Positions 7,744-15,838 of a stretch of 64,000 nt of DNA are shown in pieces. How positions within the stretch are numbered: the first letter of the stretch is position 1; each line of letters begins with the position of its first letter. Source of the stretch: Flavobacterium faecale. Its GTDB lineage: Bacteria > Bacteroidota > Bacteroidia > Flavobacteriales > Flavobacteriaceae. The notes beneath the pieces are model-generated. The model was given only the letters and a program-made list of their open reading frames with translations. It had not been told where the DNA came from and did no database searches. The translations under genes were made by a program, and so were the position numbers. Where the stretch lies: NCBI RefSeq assembly GCF_003076455.1, contig NZ_CP020918.1, positions 186,001 through 250,000 on the forward strand, given 5' to 3'.

Positions 7744-8003
7744 TTGTCATGCTGAAAGCATCTCACACAAGCCAAGAACTTTCTATTTGCTACTCTTAAA
7801 GGTGCCAACACTATTTTTAAAAGAATCCAAATGGTTAATTCGAGCGGAGTCGGGAACCACTATTGCTCCTCTACCGCGCTCGAGGCGACAAAAATTAGGT
7901 TACATTTCCAACTTTACTACAGATAAAATAATCACTTCTGGAGTAACTCTAAAAGACCCCAAGATGGCTGTGCAAATTTACTGAGATGCTTTCAGCGTAA
8001 CAA
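7744..8003. repeat. 260-bp element bounded by 22-bp inverted repeats
   Basis: TTGTCATGCTGAAAGCATCTCA at 7744-7765 (22 bases, read as TTGTCATGCTG and AAAGCATCTCA) pairs with 7982-8003 in 20 of 22 positions. The interior holds no convincing gene. It may be a MITE-like or structural repeat of the kind scattered through flavobacterial intergenic regions. No target duplication was recognised. Confidence 0.55.
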
Positions 8004-8061
8004 ACTGTTTCGAGTATTAGTCGCCAAAAACCATGGCTAACAAAATAGGTTAGAAACAAAA

Positions 8062-8083
8062 AACCCAGAGCAAAGTCTGGGTT
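8062..8083 (-). terminator. Terminator hairpin for the MscS operon (minus strand)
   Basis: 8-bp stem AACCCAGA / TCTGGGTT with a 6-nt loop. On the minus strand it is followed by TTTTTTG. It lies about 250 bp beyond the channel gene, with the 84-bp repeat in between. Confidence 0.6.
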
Positions 8084-8203
8084 CATGTATTTTTTAGTTC
8101 AAAACTAAAAATCAAATATCGTTTTCTAAATCAATTTTTAATCCTTTGATTAATTTGGAGTTTTCCATTTTTGACTGCAGATGCAATTTTTAATCTCAAA
8201 ACC

Positions 8204-8287
8204 GCATTAGGGATAGAAGCGGTATCCTTTGATGAAATGAAATGGAATCAAAGATATAGCGGATAGCCCGACCGTAGGGAATGCCCA
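8204..8287 (+). repeat. 84-bp dispersed repeat, copy 1
   Basis: Identical to 15642-15725 at 83 of 84 positions (single A/C difference at 8218). It has an internal inverted repeat CTTTGAT / ATCAAAG and ends in GCATT ... AATGC, consistent with a folded RNA or DNA element. Non-coding. Confidence 0.9.
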
Positions 8288-8334
8288 AATCATACAACTT
8301 CAAAATTCGGCAAGCCTCAACTAAAATGATCTAC

Positions 8335-9162
8335 TTATTCTATAACCTCAACCGTGCTTTCTACGATTTGCAAGATCGGAATAATGACTTTTCCTGTTGC
8401 AGTTTTCAAGCTGAGGCTAATGTTGTCAATTGCAACTATTTCGCCTTCTTGACCATTGACCTTAATGTATTCACCAACGGTATAGTTTTTTCTAGCATAA
8501 AATGTAAGGAGCAAATTGGTGATTACATCTTTTGATCCTAGTCCAAAAGCCAAGACAAAAGTGAGTAAAAAAGCACCCAAAATAATAGTCACATTATTAG
8601 TTATGATGGTCGTGTCAACGCCTGCTTGATTGAGCGCAGTGATGGTCACCAAAATTGCAATACCATAAAAAGCCATGCTACTGATCACTTTTCCTCCGCT
8701 CATGCTGAGTGAAGTAAACAAGCCAGAAATTGCTTTTCGAACAAAATTGGCAATATAAACGCCGATCATAAACAAGGCCAACGCACTAAATAATTTTGGT
8801 AAGTAACGCAATAGATTACTGATTTCGACAGAGATTATTGTCCATTGCATGACATCGGCAGCGATAATCATGAACACCAAAATTAAAATCCAGCGCACAA
8901 AACCAATAATTATTTCGGAAATATTGATCTTATACTCTGATTTTCCGAACAAATCAGATTCGTTTATTTTTTCGCCTACTTTATCAATACTCGATACATC
9001 AAGGGCTTTTCTTAGAATAAAAATTACTCCTTTTGAAATTGCCCAACCTATTACCAATACAAGAATGGCATAAATAAAGCTAATCAATCCCTCGCCAATT
9101 TTAAAGAAGAGCGTATTAATTGTGTTTAACGTATCGGATTGTAATTGATCTAAAACCTCCAT
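8335..9162 (-). CDS. MscS-type mechanosensitive ion channel
   Basis: 275 residues from the ATG at 9162 (MEVLDQLQSDTLNTI). A longer frame from 9219 would run over the preceding gene's end and is less likely. Four or five membrane helices are followed by an MscS core: the AFGLGSKDVITNLL pore-end motif, then a small beta domain (YTVGEYIKVNGQEGEIVAID). The N-terminal part resembles the conserved TM-helix subtype (CmpX-like) rather than E. coli MscS. It probably releases solutes on hypo-osmotic stress. It is the last gene of an operon with the 66-residue protein and the ECF sigma factor. Confidence 0.85.
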   Translation of the reverse strand: MEVLDQLQSDTLNTINTLFFKIGEGLISFIYAILVLVIGWAISKGVIFILRKALDVSSIDKVGEKINESDLFGKSEYKINISEIIIGFVRWILILVFMIIAADVMQWTIISVEISNLLRYLPKLFSALALFMIGVYIANFVRKAISGLFTSLSMSGGKVISSMAFYGIAILVTITALNQAGVDTTIITNNVTIILGAFLLTFVLAFGLGSKDVITNLLLTFYARKNYTVGEYIKVNGQEGEIVAIDNISLSLKTATGKVIIPILQIVESTVEVIE

Positions 9163-9166
9163 ATTC

Positions 9167-9367
9167 TTATTGTTTGGTATCGTTGTTAATTTTTGATTTT
9201 GTTTTAAACATACTCTCAATGGTTGAAGCGTAGTTTGACGAAAACAAGCTAGTAACTTCTAAAATGAATTTAACGGTATTTACGTCGTCCATCACTTTTT
9301 TCTTCAAGTCCTCCGGTACTTCTTGCTGCGGAAGGCCAATTTTTTTGAAAGGATTTTCGTTTTCCAT
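9167..9367 (-). CDS. Small protein between ECF sigma factor and MscS channel
   Basis: 66 residues, MENENPFKKIGLPQQEVPEDLK and onward, soluble, with no membrane helix. Its ATG overlaps the sigma-factor stop codon by one base and it ends 4 bp before the channel start, so the three genes are almost certainly cotranscribed. The position right after an ECF sigma gene is typical of an anti-sigma factor, but the protein lacks a zinc-binding or membrane anti-sigma signature. Function is unknown. Confidence 0.75.
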   Translation of the reverse strand: MENENPFKKIGLPQQEVPEDLKKKVMDDVNTVKFILEVTSLFSSNYASTIESMFKTKSKINNDTKQ

Positions 9368-9933
9368 TATACATCTATTTTATTATACAATTCGGCTATT
9401 TTTGTTTTGGCTCTCGAGAGGCGCATTTTCACGGCGCTTTCTGATAGTTCCAACACCTCTTGAAGTTCTTTGATCGAAGCTTCGTCTTGGTATTTCATTT
9501 GCAATATCATCCGGTCCTCGGGCGCAATTAATGTCAATGCTTTTTCAAGTTTATCCACTTGCATTTGCGACAGGCTGTAATCACTAACTTCGATAGCGAG
9601 ATCATATTGCTCTTCTATTTGGTTCGAATGAGAGGCCATTTGTCGTTCTTTATCGCGACTCAAATAATTGACACAAAAATTATAGGTAACAGAATACAAC
9701 CAAGTAGAAAATTTAGAATTCCCTTTGAAGGTGCCAATTTTGACAAAGACATGCAAAAACACATCTTGAGTCAAATCTTTGGCTTCATCAACAGATCGCA
9801 CAAAGCCATAACATTTATTATATACCAAATGTTCGTATCGATCGTACAGCACTCCAAATAGTACGGTATCATTTGTTCTTCCTATTTTTGAAGCTAATTC
9901 TTCATCAAGAATGCCATCGTAATTTTTGACCAT
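9367..9933 (-). CDS. ECF-type RNA polymerase sigma factor
   Basis: 188 residues. Region 2 is seen as YDRYEHLVYNKCYGF ... AKDLTQDVFLHVF ... FSTWLYSVTYNFCVNYL, and region 4 as APEDRMILQMKYQDEASIKE ... LSESAVKMRLSRAKTKI, which ends the protein with a helix-turn-helix. It directs RNA polymerase to a small regulon, unknown here. It is first in an operon with a 66-residue protein and an MscS channel, which suggests envelope or osmotic stress control. Confidence 0.92.
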   Translation of the reverse strand: MVKNYDGILDEELASKIGRTNDTVLFGVLYDRYEHLVYNKCYGFVRSVDEAKDLTQDVFLHVFVKIGTFKGNSKFSTWLYSVTYNFCVNYLSRDKERQMASHSNQIEEQYDLAIEVSDYSLSQMQVDKLEKALTLIAPEDRMILQMKYQDEASIKELQEVLELSESAVKMRLSRAKTKIAELYNKIDV

Positions 9934-9990
9934 ACACCTTCTTTACATCTTTTAACCAAAAAAGCACTTTTACCATACTAAATAAAGGTT

Positions 9991-10989
9991 TTAGTCTCGT
10001 ACGTCAAAGCTCACTTCTACTCTACGTGCTGCTGCAGCGTCAAGGCTTGTAGCATCTACACCGTGATATTCAGACGAAATTCTATTTGCAGGAACTCCTT
10101 CTTGTATCAAATATTGTTTGACAGCATCGTTTCGTAACATAGATAATTTGGTATTGTAGGCTACATTACCCGATTTACTAGCATAACCATCAAGAAAAAC
10201 TTGTAAACTTGGGTTCAAAGTCAAATCATCTAATAGTTGGTGCAAGCGAAGTGCATCTGTACCACTAATTTTGGCAGAATTATTATCGAAATAAACTCTG
10301 GCTTGTATTTTGGCAAATTTTTCTTTTAGCAATTGCGCAGCGGTAACAGTTGTGATTTCTGGTGTAATAACTATGCTTGTTGTTGGTGCTGCCGGTGTAT
10401 CAGTAAGGACAACCAAACTTTCTACAGGCGCTACAGTGACAACCTCTTTTGGTTGCGCTTTTGGTTGTGCCACAACAGCTACAGCAGCAGGAACCGCAAC
10501 TGTATTAACTGTTTGCAAAGTCAACAGTCGCTCTTGATTGCGTAAAATAGCATCGTATTTGGAATTTAAGTCACTTAACTGACGTTCATAATTACGACTA
10601 TCTTCGCTTACCACAGTTGGTTTTTGGTACGCGCTGTTAGCATTATAGACCGTGTCTCGGGTTACCACTGTTTTTAATGTAGACAAATATACTGTATCAC
10701 GCACTACAGCACGTTTTGAGACGGTATCTATTTTTGACCTCAAAGATTCTAATTCATTTTCTAGCACACGCATACGTTGCATCACGCTATCGTTGGCAAC
10801 TGTTTTTAATGCCAACAAAACTTGTGACGTTACTGCTTGTTTATCAAGTGTACTACTGTCTTGTTTTTTGAATTTTTGTAAAATCGAAATCAAATGTGCT
10901 TTTGATATTACGATTTCGCCTTCTTGTTGTGTTTGTCCATAAAAAGTAGAACAAACTAGAAATAAGATAAAAGATATTTTTGTTTTCAT
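9991..10989 (-). CDS. OmpA-family outer membrane/peptidoglycan-associated protein
   Basis: 332 residues from the ATG at 10989, which gives a good signal peptide (MKTKISFILFLVCSTFYGQ); the longer upstream frame adds a non-signal N-terminus. The middle part (about 60-200) is a helical, charged and Thr/Val/Ala/Pro-rich linker. Residues about 225-330 form an OmpA-like peptidoglycan-binding domain: VYFDNNSAKISG, LDGYASKSGN, YNTKLSMLRNDAVKQYL and a final ARRVEVSF. No beta-barrel precedes the domain, so it is probably periplasmic. Divergent from the lipoprotein at 11422. Confidence 0.85.
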   Translation of the reverse strand: MKTKISFILFLVCSTFYGQTQQEGEIVISKAHLISILQKFKKQDSSTLDKQAVTSQVLLALKTVANDSVMQRMRVLENELESLRSKIDTVSKRAVVRDTVYLSTLKTVVTRDTVYNANSAYQKPTVVSEDSRNYERQLSDLNSKYDAILRNQERLLTLQTVNTVAVPAAVAVVAQPKAQPKEVVTVAPVESLVVLTDTPAAPTTSIVITPEITTVTAAQLLKEKFAKIQARVYFDNNSAKISGTDALRLHQLLDDLTLNPSLQVFLDGYASKSGNVAYNTKLSMLRNDAVKQYLIQEGVPANRISSEYHGVDATSLDAAAARRVEVSFDVRD

Positions 10990-11421
10990 AGATAGTAATT
11001 TTAAAATTTTAATCGAAAGTGACTCGTCCTTAAGCAACATTCTTTTCGAATAACCAACGTATTGTGTAAGTCCGGAATTATTAGTCAAAGTAACAAAAGT
11101 AAAACGTATGACTTACATTATAAGGTATGTATTTTTTATCAAAACGCAGTTCTATTTACAGTACTTATCATTGAGACACATCAAAAAGCAAAAAGTCACC
11201 AACTTTTTTTTGAATAGCCGTTCTTTTGTAATTAAAAACACATTGGAGCATATTATTAGGTAGACGTAAATCAGAAATTCTTATTTTCTATACACCTATA
11301 TAGTCTATCCAATCATGACACGAATAGATCCATTAATGGTTTGTATTAAACTATTTTAAAAATAAATGTGACCTATCTGTTTTTTCTGTGTCTTAACTAT
11401 AGAACAGTTACTTTTTAGATT
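10990..11421. other. Divergent intergenic region (432 bp)
   Basis: Separates the minus-strand OmpA-like gene from the plus-strand lipoprotein gene. Apart from the minus-strand -7 box at 11094-11101 and a near match TACTTTTT at about 11410 before the lipoprotein start, nothing recognisable was found. Confidence 0.5.
11094..11101 (-). promoter_or_regulatory. -7 box for the OmpA-like gene (minus strand)
   Basis: CAAAAGTA on the plus strand reads TACTTTTG on the minus strand, about 105 bp before the chosen start. This gives a leader of roughly 95 nt. Confidence 0.5.
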
Positions 11422-12345
11422 ATGAAAAAAATTCTCGTATTAACCTTTTCGATCTTAGTTATGATTTCTTGTGATAAAAAGCAAGAAGCAAAACAAGCTG
11501 TTGTTCCTGAAAAAATAACTGAAGTTGATTCGACCCTGATACGCCAACAACAACAAATGGCTCAGGCTAAAAAGCAAGTTGATAGTTTGGTGCAAAAGAA
11601 AGATTCCTTGTTGCAGGTGGTTACAGGCACGCAACAAACACTTGCCCGATTAAACGATTCAAAAAACGAACAAGGAATTGCTAGTGAGACGTTAAAATTA
11701 AATCAACTATCGGGACAAAAATCTAATTATGAAGAAGAAATAAACTTTAGAAAAAAAGAAATTGAACTTACTGACAAAAAGTTGGAGCTTTACAATCAAG
11801 AAAAAGCAATGTATCAAGATCATAAAAAAGCAATGTATGCCAAAGGAGCAAAACCGCAAGCATTGGCAAAGATTGATACTTTACTCACAAGTGTAAACAC
11901 CAAAATTTCTAGATTAAATACAGTTTCAGAAGAAGCCAACAAAGCACTTGCGCAGGCAAAAGACGATGCTACTACTATTGACGATCAGCAGGATGCAATG
12001 AGTAAAAAAATTAGTACTGCTTATCTTTCTAAAGTTGTTTTTGAAGATTTTGCTAAACAAGAAAAAATTGCCGTTGATGCTCAAATACAAGAACTTGATT
12101 CTATAATCGACATCCGTAAGATTGCTATTAGCACTATGGCAGCGCCGTCTCCAATCGAGAAAGATAGCTTAACAATGGGACTACTAGCACCAGAAAAAAG
12201 TAAAAACACGATCGCAACTCAAAAAGAAACCAAAAACAGATTGTACTATGCCTTTGGCGCTGTTGGTATTGTTATCGTTGTTTTTGGCTTATTTAACTTT
12301 ATCGGAAAAAAGAAAAAAACATCCGGAACAGACTACTTTAATTAA
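11422..12345 (+). CDS. Coiled-coil lipoprotein with C-terminal membrane helix
   Basis: 307 residues. The lipoprotein signal MKKILVLTFSILVMISC places the acylated Cys at position 17. Residues about 45-240 are long charged helices with a heptad-like pattern (QQQQMAQAKKQVDSLVQKK and onward). Near the C-terminus a hydrophobic helix (YYAFGAVGIVIVVFGLFNFI) is followed by KKKK. Lipid anchoring at one end and a membrane helix at the other suggest a periplasm-spanning or inner-membrane-tethered spacer. No family was recognised. It shares context and composition with the neighbouring envelope genes. Confidence 0.75.
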   Translation: MKKILVLTFSILVMISCDKKQEAKQAVVPEKITEVDSTLIRQQQQMAQAKKQVDSLVQKKDSLLQVVTGTQQTLARLNDSKNEQGIASETLKLNQLSGQKSNYEEEINFRKKEIELTDKKLELYNQEKAMYQDHKKAMYAKGAKPQALAKIDTLLTSVNTKISRLNTVSEEANKALAQAKDDATTIDDQQDAMSKKISTAYLSKVVFEDFAKQEKIAVDAQIQELDSIIDIRKIAISTMAAPSPIEKDSLTMGLLAPEKSKNTIATQKETKNRLYYAFGAVGIVIVVFGLFNFIGKKKKTSGTDYFN

Positions 12346-12464
12346 AACCATTCTAGATAAAAAACGACTGTGTAGACCATGTTAATGAGTACCTTTATCC
12401 ACCAATTAACAGTTATAAACAAGTTGTTATTCTAACTTTTACAAACAAAAAGAAATAAAATAAC

Positions 12465-12791
12465 ATGAGAAATAGCTACTTACTCGGATATCTAATCATA
12501 ATTGTTTTTCTGGGCACTTTAAATTTTGAACTTATTCTGACTGAATTCCCGTTTGAATTTGGATTTGGTACGTATCAAACCTACCCTTTCTTACTACTGG
12601 CAACGATCGGATTTGTATTTTGCTTTTTATTCTTTCTATCCGATAAAAATAAACAGTATAAAAATGAAGCAATTATCGCAAAACTGCATAACGAAATTAC
12701 CATTCAGCAAAAAGATTTAGAAATAGCACAGCTACAAGCGAGTGAAAGCCAAAAGACTCCGCCCATGTTTAATACAGATGCGAAAGTATAA
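12465..12791 (+). CDS. Small two-helix membrane protein
   Basis: 108 residues: helix one about 5-24 (YLLGYLIIIVFLGTLNFELI), helix two about 40-63, then a charged helical tail (KLHNEITIQQKDLEIAQLQ) that may form a coiled coil. It sits between the coiled-coil lipoprotein (119 bp upstream) and the outer membrane protein (68 bp downstream) and is likely cotranscribed. Function unknown. Confidence 0.65.
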   Translation: MRNSYLLGYLIIIVFLGTLNFELILTEFPFEFGFGTYQTYPFLLLATIGFVFCFLFFLSDKNKQYKNEAIIAKLHNEITIQQKDLEIAQLQASESQKTPPMFNTDAKV

Positions 12792-12859
12792 AAGCTTTTT
12801 TCTCTTTCGAAAATAATAAAACGAACCGCTAGTCGGAAATAAAAATAAAACAAACAAAA

Positions 12860-14746
12860 ATGAAAAAAACAATACACATACTATTATTATCACTTTCTAC
12901 CTTAGGGTTTGCACAAGTGAAAGACATCAGTTTTACAGCCTCACCATTTGTTGATTATACATTTTATGACAGTCAATCAGGATTGGAAAACGCTACCTCT
13001 GTAGGAGGAAAAATCGGATTTGGTTTTGGCGAATATGTTGAGATCCGTGCTGTTTATTTGCAATCATTAGGATTGAAAACAAAATTTTCAAACTTTGGAC
13101 TAGCAGGATATAACGACGCTCTTTTTCAATCACAAGACATTAACCTAACTCGTTGGGGAGGTGAATTTAAAACCAACTTGGGTAGAGGACGTTTTATTCC
13201 GTATTTAACTTTGGGTTCAGGTGTTCAAAATATCGAAATCAAAGACGGAGCAGATTTTGACCAAATATATACTAGTGTAGGTTTGGGTTTCAAAACTAAA
13301 TTGACCGACCGAATTGTATTTACTGTTGAAGGAAAATACAATCGTTACAACTTTAATGCGGGAGCAAATTTATTGACAGACCAAAACAAAATTGATTTTG
13401 GCGTAACAGATAGTGATTTTGAATCAAAAGGTTTAAATAACTTTTCGGCTCAAGCCTCGTTACAATTTTACTTGGGAGGAAGAAAACCAGGGACTTTGAG
13501 CGCACTAGACAAAGCGTATTACAGCAAGTTTAGTAATGGTTTCAAAGGAATTCAGTGGATTGTAGAACCAAGTATTAACTACATTAAATTTGATGATAAG
13601 TCATTATTTAAAGATACTTACTTGGCTGGATTGTATGCTGGATTTGATTTCAATCAATACACAGGAATCCGTGCTTTTTACTTGCAAGGAATGGAAAACG
13701 AACAAATTTCGACTTCGTTTGACAAATTGTCTATGTACGGTTTAGAATTTAGAGCTCGTTTGAATGATGGTAACGGTGTTACACCTTACTTGATTTTGGG
13801 TGGTGGTTACTTAAACACACAAGACAATTACCTAGGAAAGACAAATACAGCAGTAGAAAGCGAAAAATTTGCAACAGCAGGTTTGGGATTAAACATTCCG
13901 TTGAGCAAACATATATTGATTACCGGTGGAGCAAGAGGAATGATTACCTCTGCAGCTGATGTTGCTGATTTGACAAGTCCAGACAATTTACAAACGCACA
14001 TTATGTACAATGTGGGAGTAAAACTGAGTTTTGGAGGAAAAAAAGCAGATCCTAATGCGGTGTACGATGCACAATTGAACGAACAATTGGACATTAAAGA
14101 CAAAGAAACACAAGTGTATATTAATGAGAAAATTGCGCAAAACAACGCAGACAACTCGGATAAAATTGCCAATTTAAAACAAGAATACCAAGATAAACTT
14201 AATGGACTTGAAGCCGATCTAGAAAAAGCGAAAGCAAATAATGATATCGACAAAGCGGTAGTAATATTAGAACAAAAGAAAAATGCACAAAATGCACTTG
14301 AAGAAGTCGCTCTAATCGAAAAGAAAGCAGTTAAAAATCAAGAAGCACAGCAAATTAAAGCAATTGCAATAAATAAAGAAGTGGCAAAACCAATTGCAAA
14401 GGATAGTATTGTGATTGTTCCTGTAGCTAAAGTTGTTACCGACAGCGTGGTTACGACAAAAGTAGTTGCTCCTGCAGCTGCTCCTACTGTTGTAGTTGTA
14501 AATGATACTACTGCTGCAAAAGTGGTTGCTCAAAAAACTGCCGTAGCAAAAACTACAACTAATACTGAAGTGGTAGAATACATTAAACTATCGCCAGCAG
14601 AATTGGAGAGTTTGATTGACAAAGTAATGGAAACGAACAAAACCAATTATAACAATGCTCTTGAAAACGAAAAACTTAAAAAGAGAGTTGAAACGATAGA
14701 AAAAGCATTACTGGAGAAATCCAAACCAGCGGTTATAAAAAAATAA
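12860..14746 (+). CDS. Outer membrane protein with two tandem beta-barrel-like modules and coiled-coil tail
   Basis: 628 residues with a signal peptide (MKKTIHILLLSLSTLGFAQ). Residues about 20-210 and 225-395 are homologous to each other: EYVEIRAVYLQSL matches QYTGIRAFYLQGM, and WGGEFKTNLGRG..IPYLTLGSG matches YGLEFRARLNDG..TPYLILGGG. Each is rich in alternating beta strands, like outer membrane barrel domains. Residues 400-500 form a charged coiled coil, 500-570 an Ala/Val/Thr/Lys-rich linker, and the end is again helical. The tail composition resembles that of the OmpA-like protein across the divergent region, so the cluster may build one envelope structure. No specific family name is certain. 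Confidence 0.75.
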   Translation: MKKTIHILLLSLSTLGFAQVKDISFTASPFVDYTFYDSQSGLENATSVGGKIGFGFGEYVEIRAVYLQSLGLKTKFSNFGLAGYNDALFQSQDINLTRWGGEFKTNLGRGRFIPYLTLGSGVQNIEIKDGADFDQIYTSVGLGFKTKLTDRIVFTVEGKYNRYNFNAGANLLTDQNKIDFGVTDSDFESKGLNNFSAQASLQFYLGGRKPGTLSALDKAYYSKFSNGFKGIQWIVEPSINYIKFDDKSLFKDTYLAGLYAGFDFNQYTGIRAFYLQGMENEQISTSFDKLSMYGLEFRARLNDGNGVTPYLILGGGYLNTQDNYLGKTNTAVESEKFATAGLGLNIPLSKHILITGGARGMITSAADVADLTSPDNLQTHIMYNVGVKLSFGGKKADPNAVYDAQLNEQLDIKDKETQVYINEKIAQNNADNSDKIANLKQEYQDKLNGLEADLEKAKANNDIDKAVVILEQKKNAQNALEEVALIEKKAVKNQEAQQIKAIAINKEVAKPIAKDSIVIVPVAKVVTDSVVTTKVVAPAAAPTVVVVNDTTAAKVVAQKTAVAKTTTNTEVVEYIKLSPAELESLIDKVMETNKTNYNNALENEKLKKRVETIEKALLEKSKPAVIKK

Positions 14747-14772
14747 CATTCAAATCCTTTACGCATAAGAAT

Positions 14773-14812
14773 AAAATGGAGTATGATTTTTTTAAATTAT
14801 ACTCCATTTTTT
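14773..14812 (+). terminator. Rho-independent terminator
   Basis: 12-bp stem AAAATGGAGTAT / ATACTCCATTTT, 14-nt T/A-rich loop, T run. It ends the envelope operon. Confidence 0.8.
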
Positions 14813-14838
14813 AGTTAACTTTATAAAAAACAAACAAC

Positions 14839-15492
14839 ATGAAATATAAAGTTACGATCGACAACATTCAAACAATTGATGAATCGAATACCTATTGGTC
14901 TGTTGAAGATTATGTAAACCTTTTGGGTTTATACGGTTTTCCGGATGCAAAAAGCAAGGACATAGCAGAATTGCGCGAATTGCTGTTTATGGCGATTAGT
15001 GACTACGAGCCAAATGAAGCTGCTGTGATTATCTTGACCTACAAATTATCGGATGAATTGACTGAAGGACAAATTGACCAAATATCAAATGATATGCTAT
15101 TGGACAAGGTTTGCGAGGAATATCCTGTGATCAAACTACATGCTCGTTTGTTTCATTGCAACCAAATGTTGCACCATGCTTTCAACGGGAAATTTCCGAA
15201 TGCGAAAGCTCTTGTGGTAAAATGTAAAATCACCGGCCAAGAAAAAGAAGTCTTAACCAAAGAACAATTCTTGAAAATCATGAACAATGGTTTGGCTGAA
15301 GCCACACTTATTAAACGTCTTTTTGACGAACCAATGACTACCGAGGCTCCGTTTCCTGATGCGGAAGGAATTGTATGGGAATTAAACACGGTAGACAATG
15401 AAAATTACGAAATGATGACCTCTGAATATTGGATGGAGCGCAATGACATTATCGCTGGAGAGTTTGAAGGTGAAGTGCTAGAAGAAGCATAA
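14839..15492 (+). CDS. Conserved hypothetical cytoplasmic protein
   Basis: 217 residues, acidic, with no signal peptide or membrane helix. It contains ESNTYWSVEDYVNLLGLYGF near the N-terminus and a C-terminal EYWMERNDIIAGEFEGEV. Codon use and AT content match the neighbours, and it is flanked by terminators on both sides, so it is a single-gene unit. No family was recognised. Confidence 0.75.
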   Translation: MKYKVTIDNIQTIDESNTYWSVEDYVNLLGLYGFPDAKSKDIAELRELLFMAISDYEPNEAAVIILTYKLSDELTEGQIDQISNDMLLDKVCEEYPVIKLHARLFHCNQMLHHAFNGKFPNAKALVVKCKITGQEKEVLTKEQFLKIMNNGLAEATLIKRLFDEPMTTEAPFPDAEGIVWELNTVDNENYEMMTSEYWMERNDIIAGEFEGEVLEEA

Positions 15493-15528
15493 TATCGTTT
15501 TAAAGTTCCATTTTGGACTTTTACATTT

Positions 15529-15595
15529 CAGCCACAGTTTGCTAACGTTTTCACTAAATTGTGAAAATGATTGTAAACTGTGGCTGTTTTTTTTT
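15529..15595 (+). terminator. Terminator with nested hairpin
   Basis: Outer 12-bp stem CAGCCACAGTTT / AAACTGTGGCTG followed by a run of ten T. The loop itself holds a second stem TTTTCAC / GTGAAAA. Unusually elaborate for a plain terminator. Confidence 0.85.
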
Positions 15596-15641
15596 GCTAA
15601 CTATCCTTTTTAAATATAAATATTCTGGTCGAACGGGTTTT

Positions 15642-15725
15642 GCATTAGGGATAGCAGCGGTATCCTTTGATGAAATGAAATGGAATCAAAGATATAGCGG
15701 ATAGCCCGACCGTAGGGAATGCCCA
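15642..15725 (+). repeat. 84-bp dispersed repeat, copy 2
   Basis: Same orientation as and nearly identical to 8204-8287 (one mismatch). It lies in the 346-bp gap before rpoD, downstream of the nested terminator. Confidence 0.9.
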
Positions 15726-15825
15726 CATTTGATTTAGCTTCGAATAAACTAAAATAAATTATTTTCATATTTTTTGTAACATTAAATGTACTTCGTACGT
15801 ATAACTATATGTACACTTAAAATTG

Positions 15826-15830
15826 AGGAG
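15826..15830 (+). promoter_or_regulatory. Shine-Dalgarno site before rpoD (AGGAG)
   Basis: GAGGAG ending 8 nt before the ATG at 15839 is at the ideal Shine-Dalgarno spacing. Most genes in this window lack such a site, as expected in Bacteroidota, where the anti-SD tail is sequestered on the 30S subunit. Confidence 0.7.
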
Positions 15831-15838
15831 ACAACACC

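Larger units (their letters stand above)
7552..8334. other. Repeat-rich intergenic region
   Basis: No gene could be supported here. The region holds repeat copy B, the 260-bp inverted-repeat element, a minus-strand terminator at 8062-8083 and one copy of the 84-bp repeat. A 65-codon plus-strand frame at 7787-7984 lies wholly inside the inverted-repeat element and is judged spurious. Confidence 0.7.

Noticed and set aside
7787..7984. 65-codon frame inside the 260-bp inverted-repeat element
   Set aside because: It is fully contained in a repeat, has no start signal and no protein-like pattern.
8112..8168. 18-codon minus-strand frame MENSKLIKGLKIDLENDI
   Set aside because: It looks protein-like, perhaps the tail of a lost gene, but it is too short and has no upstream coding continuity.
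13828..14253. 141-codon antisense frame inside the double-barrel protein gene
   Set aside because: Shadow of a well-supported plus-strand gene; Ser-rich composition typical of reverse frames.
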